DNA of 22,374 nt. It comes from Actinomycetes bacterium. GTDB taxonomy: Bacteria; Actinomycetota; Thermoleophilia; Solirubrobacterales; 70-9. Location of the stretch: contig JAEYSQ010000142.1 in NCBI GenBank assembly GCA_023434465.1, positions 1 through 22,374 on the forward strand, in the 5' to 3' direction. The position numbers were made by a program, and so were the translations under genes. Numbering within the stretch: position 1 is the first letter of the stretch; each line of letters begins with the position of its first letter. Under the pieces are notes generated by a model that had not been told where the DNA came from, searched no databases, and was given only the letters and a program-made list of their open reading frames with translations. Below, piece after piece: positions 1 to 6,297 of the stretch.

Positions 1-166
1 TCAGAAGCCCGGCCCGGCGCAGGGTCGAAAAGCGCTGCTCCAGAAACTGGTCGGGGATGCTTCGGCGTTCGGCCAGTTCCTTGACCGGCATCGGCCTTTC
101 ACCGGCTCCAGCCAGTTCGACCAGCGCCACGACGGCGTAGCGCGATTTCGAAGTCACCGAGATCAC
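1..166 (-). CDS. Rrf2-family transcriptional regulator, N-terminal part (runs off the window)
   Basis: This is the first 55 residues of a protein that continues beyond base 1. The translation from GTG at 166 begins VISVTSKSRYAVVALVELAG and continues through PMPVKELAERRSIPDQFLEQ to LRRAGLL. This is the Rrf2 winged helix-turn-helix pattern: a start like 'ISxKxRYAxxALxELA', then 'ELAERxxIPxxFLEQ' as the recognition region, then 'LRRAGL'. Rrf2 proteins (IscR, CymR, NsrR, RsrR) sense Fe-S clusters, cysteine metabolites or nitric oxide. The cysteine region that would tell these apart lies outside the window, so the ligand is unknown. An AAAAAGGTG purine-rich stretch sits about 5 nt before the GTG and supports this start. 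It lies 70 bp downstream of gltX on the same strand and may be co-transcribed. Confidence 0.8.
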   Translation of the reverse strand, partial: MISVTSKSRYAVVALVELAGAGERPMPVKELAERRSIPDQFLEQRFSTLRRAGLL

Positions 167-204
167 GACACCTTTTTATCGCATCGCGCGGCAGAAAACA
201 GACT

Positions 205-227
205 AAACCTGTCAGGAAATAGGGTTT
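205..227. promoter_or_regulatory. Possible operator or hairpin in the gltX-Rrf2 gap
   Basis: The 70-bp gap between gltX and the Rrf2 gene contains AAACC (205-209) and its reverse complement GGTTT (223-227), 13 nt apart. It could be an autoregulatory site for the Rrf2 protein or the stem of a weak gltX terminator. Five-base arms can occur by chance, so confidence is low. Confidence 0.2.
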
Positions 228-236
228 TTCCGGGTT

Positions 237-1655
237 TCAGGCTTCGGAGAGCCGGTTCCGGGCCGACTGCACCCGGGCCAGGGTCTCTTCGCGGCCCAGG
301 GCAGCGACCGATTCGAAGATTCCGGGCGAGATCGTGGTGCCGGTGATCGCGACCCGGATCGGCTGGAAGACCTTGCCGGCTCCGAGCTCGAGTCGTTCGG
401 GCAGTGGTTCGACCGCGTCCTGGACCGACTCGGTCGTGAAGCCGTCGCGGTTGGGACCGTCATCACCCTCCGGAACCCCGGCCAGGGCACAGTGGACTTC
501 GGCCAACGCGCGTCCGGCGTCCCCCTTCATCACCTTGCGCCAGGCTTTTTCGTCATCCACGGGGGGCTCGAACAGGAAGCGGATCAGCGGCCAGACTTCC
601 CGCAGGGTCTGGGCTTTCTCCTGGGCGATCTCACAACCGAACGCAAAACGATCCTCGTTGAGCGGCCGGCCGCTCGTCTCCGCGTCGACGAACTCCCGCA
701 CCGTGTCCTGGTACTCGCCCAGCGGCAGCTCGCGCATGTACCGGCCGTTCATCCAGCGCAACTTCTTTTCGTCGAAGACCGCCGATGCCCGGCCCACGTC
801 CTCGGGCCGGAAGCGTTTGATCAGCTCGTCGGTCGAGAGCAGGGTTTCGTCGTCGCCCGGACCCCATCCGAGCAGTGCGACGTAGTTGCGGATCGCTTCC
901 GGCAGGTATCCGGCATCGCGCAGTTCCTGAACCGAGGCCGCGCCGTGGCGTTTGGAGAGCTTCTTTCCGTCCGGCCCGTGGAGCAACGGCACGTGGGCGT
1001 AGCGGGGCGGCTCGATCTCGAGGGCCTCGAAGACCAGCAGTTGTTTGGGCGTATTCGAGAGGTGATCGTCGCCGCGGATCACCTCGGTGATGCCCATGTC
1101 GGCGTCATCGACCGCGACGGCAAAGTTGTAGAGGACCGAGCCGTCACCCCGGGCAATCACGAAGTCGTCGTAACTGCGATTCGGGAACCGGACCTCGCCC
1201 CGGATCAGATCCTTGACCACCGTGTCTCCGTCGTCGGGAACCCGCAGGCGGATCGCTCCTGTTCCGTCGGCGGACGGAGTGCCCCGATACCCGCGATCGT
1301 TGCCGTGCTCCGCCTTCCAGGCTTTGACGTCCTCCGCGGTGGCGGAATCCCGGTACGCGGCGCCGCTTTCGAGCAGCTTCTCGAGAGCTGCGGAGTGCTC
1401 CACTTCTCGACCGACCTGCGATAGCGGACCCTCATCCCAGTCGAGCCCGAGCCAGCGCAGCGCATCGAGGATCTGGGCCACGTTCTCGGGCGTCGAGCGC
1501 TCGAGGTCCGTGTCCTCGATGCGGAGGACCATGGTCCCCCCGTCGTGGCGGGCGGCGAGCCAGTTGTACAGTGCGGTCCTGGCTCCCCCGATGTGAAGTG
1601 CGCCGGTGGGAGAAGGTGCGAATCTGACCCGGAGGTCATTTTTTTCGATGCTCAT
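237..1655 (-). CDS. gltX: Glutamate--tRNA ligase (GluRS)
   Basis: Class I aminoacyl-tRNA synthetase of 472 residues that charges tRNA-Glu with glutamate in the cytoplasm. The N-terminus reads LRVRFAPSPTGALHIGGART, carrying the HIGH-type signature (HIGG, residues 21-24). The second ATP motif is KLSKR at about 232-236, inside GPDGKKLSKRHGA. IRGDDHLSNTPKQ and LLGWGPGDDE are further family blocks. The CxC zinc-binding motif of E. coli GluRS is missing (the region reads AAYRDSATAEDV), as in many zinc-free GluRS. I chose ATG at 1655 (MSIEKNDLRV) because the catalytic fold starts directly after it; a GTG at 1673 would add METWAP. No good ribosome-binding site is visible for either. Whether it also charges tRNA-Gln, as in organisms using GatCAB, cannot be seen here. 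Its start overlaps the divergent nfo start by 8 bp. Confidence 0.97.
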   Translation of the reverse strand: MSIEKNDLRVRFAPSPTGALHIGGARTALYNWLAARHDGGTMVLRIEDTDLERSTPENVAQILDALRWLGLDWDEGPLSQVGREVEHSAALEKLLESGAAYRDSATAEDVKAWKAEHGNDRGYRGTPSADGTGAIRLRVPDDGDTVVKDLIRGEVRFPNRSYDDFVIARGDGSVLYNFAVAVDDADMGITEVIRGDDHLSNTPKQLLVFEALEIEPPRYAHVPLLHGPDGKKLSKRHGAASVQELRDAGYLPEAIRNYVALLGWGPGDDETLLSTDELIKRFRPEDVGRASAVFDEKKLRWMNGRYMRELPLGEYQDTVREFVDAETSGRPLNEDRFAFGCEIAQEKAQTLREVWPLIRFLFEPPVDDEKAWRKVMKGDAGRALAEVHCALAGVPEGDDGPNRDGFTTESVQDAVEPLPERLELGAGKVFQPIRVAITGTTISPGIFESVAALGREETLARVQSARNRLSEA

Positions 1656-2520
1656 CGGTGCCCATGTTTCCACAGCGGGCGGCCTGGCGAAGGCCGTGGC
1701 ACGCGGCGAGGAGCTCGGCTGCAGTTCGATTCAGATCTTCAACCAGAGCCCGAGAGCCTGGCGCCCAACGGCTTTCTCGGAAGAGGACTTCGCCCAGTTC
1801 CGGGAGGCCATGAAAGCGAGCCGGGTCGAGAGCGTGATCATCCACGCGATCTACCTGATCAGCACCGCTACCCCGGACCGGGAGATGCGGAAAAAGTCGC
1901 GCCAGGCCCTCGAGCACGCACTCGCGGTGGGTGACGGGATCGGAGCCGACGGCGTCGTGCTCCACCCCGGTTCACGCAAGAACGAAGAGCTGATCCCTTC
2001 GATCATCCGGTCGGGGGAAATGATCGGTGAAGCGCTCTCGGAAACCGATCGCTGTCCGCTCCTGATCGAGCAGATGGCCGGTCACCAGAACGTCCTCGCC
2101 CACACCTTCGAAGAGATCGCCGGGATCATCGAGGCAGCCGGCGGCGGAAAGCGACTCGGCCTCTGTCTCGACTCCTGCCACCTCTACGCTTCCGGGTACG
2201 ACATCGGCACCTACGACGGCATCGACCGCATGCTGAAGGAAGCCGAAAGCAAACTCGGCAAGAAGCGCCTCGGGGCCCTGCACCTGAACGACTCGAAAGA
2301 GCCGCTCGGCAGCCGCCGCGACCGTCACGAGGACATCGGCAAGGGCGAGATCGGAGAGCACGGATTTGCCCGCTTCCTGTCCGAGCCACGCTTCGACGGC
2401 CTGCCGGCCACGATGGAAACGCCCGGACCGGACCGCAAGGGTCCGGTCGCTGCCGACCTCGACTTTGCGGTACGGCTCAGGAAACGCGGAGCAGGAGCCC
2501 GAAAGCGCCGGCAGCGCTGA
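1648..2520 (+). CDS. nfo: Endonuclease IV (AP endonuclease)
   Basis: A 290-residue TIM-barrel DNA repair enzyme that cuts 5' of abasic sites using a trinuclear zinc centre. It starts MLIGAHVSTAGGL, the canonical family start. By pattern all nine metal ligands are present: H66, H106 (VVLHPGS), E141 (LIEQMAG), D175 and H178 (CLDSCHLYASGYD), H212 (LHLNDSK), D225 and H227 (RDRHEDIGKGEIG) and E257 (METPGPD). The usual HAPYL after the first ligand is HAIYL. The C-terminus is a short basic tail (RLRKRGAGARKRRQR). I chose ATG 1648 over the upstream ATG at 1606 because the family never has the extra 14 residues; GGAGGT at 1631-1636 lies 11 nt before it. Length matches the family (about 280-290). Confidence 0.96.
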   Translation: MLIGAHVSTAGGLAKAVARGEELGCSSIQIFNQSPRAWRPTAFSEEDFAQFREAMKASRVESVIIHAIYLISTATPDREMRKKSRQALEHALAVGDGIGADGVVLHPGSRKNEELIPSIIRSGEMIGEALSETDRCPLLIEQMAGHQNVLAHTFEEIAGIIEAAGGGKRLGLCLDSCHLYASGYDIGTYDGIDRMLKEAESKLGKKRLGALHLNDSKEPLGSRRDRHEDIGKGEIGEHGFARFLSEPRFDGLPATMETPGPDRKGPVAADLDFAVRLRKRGAGARKRRQR

Positions 2521-2573
2521 ACTCCTACATCACCGAACGGTATCCTCCGGGCCGGGTGGCGGTTCGACCTTTC

Positions 2574-2600
2574 TAGCATCGAAGTCACGAGAGGACAGGA
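2574..2600 (+). promoter_or_regulatory. Candidate -10 box and ribosome-binding site for gadB
   Basis: TAGCAT at 2574-2579 fits the actinobacterial -10 pattern TANNNT. It is followed by a 21-nt leader whose end, GAGGACAGGA (2591-2600), is a purine-rich Shine-Dalgarno region directly before the ATG at 2601. No convincing -35 element was found. A weak inverted repeat CGAAC (2534-2538)/GTTCG (2562-2566) lies upstream and could end the nfo transcript. Confidence 0.35.
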
Positions 2601-3971
2601 ATGACAGGTCCACGCACCACGCTTGCTGAAAGCTTCTTCACGAAACCGGCCGGGAGCAGGGACTTCCCCAGCGGTGGCGTTGACGCAAAGGCAGCGAAGC
2701 TCATGCTTCAGAGCGAGATGATGCTCGACGGCGACCCGAACAAAAATCTCGCCACCTTCGTGACCACATACATGGAGCCCGAGGCGCGGGACGTCATCAC
2801 CGAAAACCTCCATCGCAACTACATCGATCACGCGGAGTACCCCCGCACCGCCGAGATCTCGAAGCGATGCGTGCGGATGATTCACAACCTCTTCAACGGT
2901 CCGGGAGAACCGGACATGCCCGGCACCGCCACGGTCGGTTCCTCGGAAGCCGTCATGCTCGGCGGTCTCGCCATGAAGTGGCGCTGGAAGAAGACCCGCG
3001 AAGTTGCCGGGCAGTCCGACGCGAAGCCGAATCTGGTCTACGGCGGCGATGTCCATGTGGTCTGGGACAAGTTCTGCCGGTACTTCGACGTCGAGCCCCG
3101 CAAGGTCGACATCCCCGAAGGCAAGACCACCGTTGGTGTAGATGAGCTGGGTCCGCAGATCGACGAGAACACAATTGGCGTGGTCGGCGTGGTCGGCACC
3201 ACCTTCACCGGCGAATGCGACGACGTCGAGGCCCTCGATAAGCACCTGATCGAGCTGAAAAACGACAAGGGTCTCGATGTCCCCATGCACATCGATGCCG
3301 CCAGCGGTGGATTCGTCTTTCCCTTCTCCCACCCGGATTTCAAGTGGGACTTCCGGCTCGAGTCGGTCAAGTCGATCAACACCTCCGGCCACAAGTTCGG
3401 ACAGGTCTATCCGGGTGTCGGGTGGCTGATCATGCGGGACGACGAACAGGTTCCGGAGGGGATCGTCTTCTATGAGGATTACCTCGGAGAAAAGGATGCA
3501 ACCTTCACTCTGAACTTCTCATGCAGCGCCTCGTTCGTTCTCGCCCAGTACTACATGTTCATCCGTGAAGGCCACGCCGGGTACTCCTCCCTGGTTCGCG
3601 CGATGACCGAGAACCGGGATGCGCTCTCGAACCGTCTGGCACAGATCGACGCCCTGACCATCCTGACCAGCGAGCGGCCGATCCTGCCGTTGATGATCTG
3701 CAAGGTCAACGAGGACGAAGGGTTCACCGGGACGGACCTGGTCGGTGAGTTGGCTCGCCGAAACGGCTGGCTGGTACCGGCGTACAAGATGCCACCGAAG
3801 AACGATCATCAGCAGATCCTTCGAATGCTGATCAAGGTCAACCAGACCCGCGAACTCAGCGATGCCCTGGCCGACGACTTTCAGGATTCGGTGGAGTTCC
3901 TCCGGGCCAAGGCCACGGCCGGTGCACTGTCCGGTCCGAAGCCGAACGTCCACACCGGACACGGCTATTAG
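2601..3971 (+). CDS. gadB: Glutamate decarboxylase (PLP-dependent)
   Basis: A 456-residue group II decarboxylase converting L-glutamate to GABA and CO2 while consuming a proton. The PLP lysine is K265 in SINTSGHKFGQVYPGVGW. D232 in HIDAASGGFVFPF contacts the pyridine ring. TVGSSEAVMLGGLAMKWRWK (111-130) is the family's cofactor phosphate region. Length is close to E. coli GadB (466). The C-terminus ends HTGHGY, with two histidines near the end; in E. coli GadB a near-terminal histidine (H465) closes the active site at neutral pH, so a similar pH gate is possible but inferred. No GadC antiporter lies nearby, so the role may be GABA metabolism rather than classical acid resistance. An amidase gene follows after 59 bp on the same strand. 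Confidence 0.95.
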   Translation: MTGPRTTLAESFFTKPAGSRDFPSGGVDAKAAKLMLQSEMMLDGDPNKNLATFVTTYMEPEARDVITENLHRNYIDHAEYPRTAEISKRCVRMIHNLFNGPGEPDMPGTATVGSSEAVMLGGLAMKWRWKKTREVAGQSDAKPNLVYGGDVHVVWDKFCRYFDVEPRKVDIPEGKTTVGVDELGPQIDENTIGVVGVVGTTFTGECDDVEALDKHLIELKNDKGLDVPMHIDAASGGFVFPFSHPDFKWDFRLESVKSINTSGHKFGQVYPGVGWLIMRDDEQVPEGIVFYEDYLGEKDATFTLNFSCSASFVLAQYYMFIREGHAGYSSLVRAMTENRDALSNRLAQIDALTILTSERPILPLMICKVNEDEGFTGTDLVGELARRNGWLVPAYKMPPKNDHQQILRMLIKVNQTRELSDALADDFQDSVEFLRAKATAGALSGPKPNVHTGHGY

Positions 3972-3981
3972 GACGACCCAC

Positions 3982-4004
3982 TGGTGGGGGCCTGGCCTCC
4001 ACCA
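3982..4004 (+). terminator. Strong hairpin between gadB and the amidase gene
   Basis: TGGTGGGGGC (3982-3991) pairs with GCCTCCACCA (3995-4004) around a 3-nt CTG loop: 10 pairs including one G-U. It starts 10 nt after the gadB stop and 27 nt before the amidase ATG ends the gap. No T-run follows (the next bases are AGAAATT), so it is not a classical intrinsic terminator. It may be a partial terminator, or a transcript-stability element that separates expression of the two genes. Confidence 0.55.
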
Positions 4005-4030
4005 AGAAATTCACAGAAGCGAGAAGACCC

Positions 4031-5143
4031 ATGTGCACAACTCTTGTTTACTCGGATTCAAACGGCGGGCAATACCTCGGGCGAACCCTCGAGCTCGATG
4101 TCGAGGAGTTCTACGCGATCGCCTATGTCCCGGTAGGCACGAGGTTCGAGTCCCGAGCCGATGGAAGCGACCCCGTCGACTTCGTATCGAAACACCCGTT
4201 CATCGCAATCGGGTCCCCGGTCAGGAAACCGACCTCGAAAAATCCGTTCACACCCTCCGACCTGAAGATCTGCGAGGGGATGAACGCCGCCGGCCTGACG
4301 TGCAGCATGCTCGCCTACCCGACTGCCGGCGGTATCGAAGAGGCCAAGCTCGTCACCAGAAAGCTGATTGATGCCAGCGACCTCGGGAGCTGGATGCTGA
4401 GCAGCTTTTCGAGCGTCGATGAGGTTAGGGGGGCGCTGGAGAAACAGGAAGTCTTCCTGACCCGGATCTCCCTCATCGGCGATCTTCCCTACCCCTTCCA
4501 CATTGCTGTCCACGACAAGTCCGGCAAGGGCATCGTGATCGAGTGGCATCAGGGAGAGATGAATGTCTTCGACAACCCGGTTGGCGTAATGACCAATGGT
4601 CCCGACTTCCAGTGGCATCTGACCAACATCGGGAACTGGACCCACCTGACCAATGTCGACGTGGCGAGCAGCAAGTTCGGTGACTACGAAGTGCACCAGC
4701 CCGACTCCGGGATCGCCACGGCGACCCTGCCCTCTTCGAATACCTCGGTCGGTCGTTTCATCAAATCGCTCTACTACTCGAAGTTCCTCGAAAAGACCTC
4801 TGACCCCGATACCGCTCTGCTGACCGTGGCCCGCGCGATGAACAACTTCGATCGTCCCCGTGGCATAACGGTCGATCCCAAGAGCGGAGGCGAGGGCATG
4901 AGCTTCGAGGGCCAGAGCCTCAACGAGGATGCGCCCCCGACGGAGTACACGTCGTGGACCAACCTCTCCGACCTCAATCGCGGGAAATTCCTGGTCCGCA
5001 ACTACCGTTCGTTCAATTACACGGCATTCGACCTGAACGAACTGGCCGACCAGGACGAGGTACTCCTCACCCTAACTTCCCAGCTCGACCCGATGGGCGG
5101 CTACGGAACCGACAAGCTCACATCCTTTTCAATCCTTCCCTGA
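4031..5143 (+). CDS. Choloylglycine hydrolase / penicillin V acylase family amidase (linear amide C-N hydrolase)
   Basis: A 370-residue N-terminal-nucleophile hydrolase. The protein starts MCTTL, so removal of Met exposes catalytic Cys2. Other family residues are visible: R18 and D23 (YLGRTLELD), N85 in EGMNAAGL, N189 in GVMTNGPDF and R242 in the SNTSVGRFIK block. No signal peptide is seen, so it is probably cytoplasmic. Family members cleave bile-salt, penicillin V or N-acyl-homoserine lactone amides; the substrate cannot be read from the sequence, and bile salts are unlikely for a soil or water actinobacterium. GAGAAG lies about 6 nt before the ATG. It follows gadB on the same strand, with a hairpin between, so a shared transcript is possible. 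The region downstream holds a palindrome, a structured RNA candidate and a terminator. Confidence 0.88.
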   Translation: MCTTLVYSDSNGGQYLGRTLELDVEEFYAIAYVPVGTRFESRADGSDPVDFVSKHPFIAIGSPVRKPTSKNPFTPSDLKICEGMNAAGLTCSMLAYPTAGGIEEAKLVTRKLIDASDLGSWMLSSFSSVDEVRGALEKQEVFLTRISLIGDLPYPFHIAVHDKSGKGIVIEWHQGEMNVFDNPVGVMTNGPDFQWHLTNIGNWTHLTNVDVASSKFGDYEVHQPDSGIATATLPSSNTSVGRFIKSLYYSKFLEKTSDPDTALLTVARAMNNFDRPRGITVDPKSGGEGMSFEGQSLNEDAPPTEYTSWTNLSDLNRGKFLVRNYRSFNYTAFDLNELADQDEVLLTLTSQLDPMGGYGTDKLTSFSILP

Positions 5144-5189
5144 GGCTAAACCAGGCCAAACGCCCACGGTCAGCAGTCATCCCACCCAC

Positions 5190-5234
5190 GGTGCCGCAGG
5201 TCTTGACCTGATGCGGTGCATAACCTGCGGCACC
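5190..5234 (+). repeat. 12-bp perfect inverted repeat with a nested alternative hairpin
   Basis: GGTGCCGCAGGT (5190-5201) and ACCTGCGGCACC (5223-5234) are exact reverse complements with a 21-nt loop. Part of the left arm can pair instead with the loop: CAGGT (5197-5201) with ACCTG (5206-5210), extended by CCGC (5194-5197)/GCGG (5213-5216) across a bulge. The two folds exclude each other. It sits 46 bp after the amidase stop and has no T-run. Possible roles are transcript 3'-end protection, a terminator without a U tract, or the 5' boundary of the structured RNA downstream. Confidence 0.6.
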
Positions 5235-5279
5235 ATCAGTCGAGTTCACCCCACCGGCGAGAAGTCACCAGCGAGCAAG

Positions 5280-5492
5280 GTCTGGAGCGAAGCGACAGCC
5301 CGCTCGAGACTCGGCCTTTCCGGAGCAGGATAGGGTGGTTCGGCTCGGAGGCCCTAGGTGCGGCGGGCAAGGAATAAGCGAGTCGGCGCAGGGGGCGCTA
5401 TGAAATAGCGTTCCCAAGCCGTCGAGCGTTGACGCCGCCAGGCGTGCATAGGGCCCCGAGACGGACCACCCGGAGGCAGCAGCCCTCAACGA
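5280..5492 (+). ncRNA. Candidate structured RNA (or structured 3' UTR), family unknown
   Basis: No believable protein gene lies in 5144-5560, but the plus strand folds into a consistent multi-stem structure. Hairpin A: 5280-5289 with 5301-5310 (GTCT and GAGCG arms around one G-G mismatch). A long closing stem of 25 pairs joins 5333-5361 with 5446-5471, with one mismatch, one 1-nt bulge and one 2-nt bulge. Inside it, hairpin B pairs GGGGGCGCTA (5391-5400) with TAGCGTTCCC (5406-5415) around the loop TGAAA, and CGGC/GCCG flanks it (5384-5387/5418-5421). Hairpin C pairs ACGCC (5432-5436) with GGCGT (5441-5445). Three G-U pairs exist only on the plus strand. GGCGG (5362-5366) could also pair with CCGCC (5435-5439). 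A terminator follows at once. I see no signature of RNase P RNA, tmRNA, SRP RNA or a T-box. Both ends are approximate, and it may be the tail of the amidase transcript. Confidence 0.6.
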
Positions 5493-5529
5493 GAAAGGCC
5501 CGCCAGCGCGAAGCGCGGACGGGCCTTTC
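5493..5529. terminator. Bidirectional intrinsic terminator
   Basis: GAAAGGCCCG and CGGGCCTTTC form a perfect 10-bp stem, with a further GCGC-GAA-GCGC hairpin at the tip. The A-rich left flank and TTT on the right let it act in both directions. It sits between the plus-strand amidase/RNA region and the minus-strand DUF4389 gene ending at 5561, so it can stop both. Confidence 0.8.
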
Positions 5530-5560
5530 GACGTAACAGTTCGCCTTTAGTCGGCGAGCC

Positions 5561-6208
5561 TCAGTCTTCGTCCCACTCGAAGGGTGGGTACTCGGTGGAC
5601 ATCCAGTAGCTGTAGAAAGCTCCGCGCAGGTTCCAGGTGAAGCCGTTGCGGATCACGTTGAAGAGCCCATCGGGGATCTTCTTGGTGAAGAGGATCGTGA
5701 AGAAGGCGAAGAACGAGCAGATCTGCGCCACAAAGAAAATGAGCGACGCGACGATCACGTACGGAATCGCGATCAGCCCTGCGAACAGGGGCCGCCACCG
5801 GGAGACGCGCTCGGGGTAGGCCGCCCTCAGCTGGATCGTGTCATCCGGCGTTTCTTCAAGGGTGAATGGCGGGTACTTGTCGGTGATCAGCATGTGGTAC
5901 GCCATCACGCGCAGTGCCCAGCGGTGGACGCCGTACATGTAGTTCCACATCCCCTCGGGGTACTTCGCGGTGAAGAGCGTTGCGAAGAACGCGATGAAGG
6001 CGACGAACATGGCACCGATTCCGAGAAAGAAGAGGGCGACGTAATGCGGAATCAGGATCAACCACTTGATCAGCGGCATGAACCTTGAATACTCGGGCAG
6101 CAACTGAGCATCCACGTCAACCGGATAATCCCCGGCGACGGCGGGGGCTTGAGTCACCTCGGTGACCGTCACCTCCTCGTCAGGGGTGGGCGTCGGTATA
6201 TCGGTCAT
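5561..6208 (-). CDS. DUF4389 membrane protein with two tandem copies of the domain
   Basis: A 215-residue membrane protein of unknown function. It contains two similar halves, about residues 28-116 and 130-212. Each begins with a YPxxV segment, has one or two hydrophobic helices (PLIKWLILIPHYVALFFLGI; PLFAGLIAIPYVIVASLIFF), then FFxxLFTxKxPxG, then a WNxxxG/RxxxY segment, and ends (D/T)(K/E)YPPF. This is the DUF4389 pattern. The first 27 residues are polar, acidic and Thr/Pro-rich. ATG 6208 is preceded by AAGGAG at good spacing; a TTG one codon upstream is less likely. It lies 89 bp after ilvC on the same strand and faces the terminator at 5493-5529. No enzymatic motif was found. Confidence 0.88.
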   Translation of the reverse strand: MTDIPTPTPDEEVTVTEVTQAPAVAGDYPVDVDAQLLPEYSRFMPLIKWLILIPHYVALFFLGIGAMFVAFIAFFATLFTAKYPEGMWNYMYGVHRWALRVMAYHMLITDKYPPFTLEETPDDTIQLRAAYPERVSRWRPLFAGLIAIPYVIVASLIFFVAQICSFFAFFTILFTKKIPDGLFNVIRNGFTWNLRGAFYSYWMSTEYPPFEWDED

Positions 6209-6235
6209 CAACTCTCCTTGGACGAAATCTTCCCC

Positions 6236-6254
6236 AAAAAAACCGGGCCACCGG
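6236..6254 (-). terminator. Weak possible terminator after ilvC
   Basis: Read on the minus strand, CCGG-tggc-CCGG (6254-6243) is followed by seven T residues (6242-6236), the arrangement of an intrinsic terminator. The 4-bp stem is short. It lies only 28 bp before the DUF4389 start, so it may instead lie in that gene's leader; a TAGATT box (minus strand) just upstream could be its -10. Confidence 0.35.
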
Positions 6255-6297
6255 AAATCTACTCGCTAGAGCGGCGTTTTCCTGCCCAGGATTCCTT

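Noticed and set aside
492..1424. Long plus-strand open frame opposite gltX
   Set aside because: It is a shadow of the gltX coding strand in GC-rich DNA; gltX has every expected motif.
2325..3392. 355-codon minus-strand frame opposite nfo and gadB
   Set aside because: It spans the end of one well-supported gene and most of another, with no family pattern of its own.
5331..5348. T-box riboswitch because of AGGGTGG
   Set aside because: The rest of the T-box antiterminator consensus is absent and no plus-strand gene follows.
5265..5489. A 74-codon minus-strand open frame across the RNA candidate
   Set aside because: It has no recognisable domain or ribosome-binding site, its composition is unlike the neighbouring proteins, and it covers the paired arms of the RNA structure.
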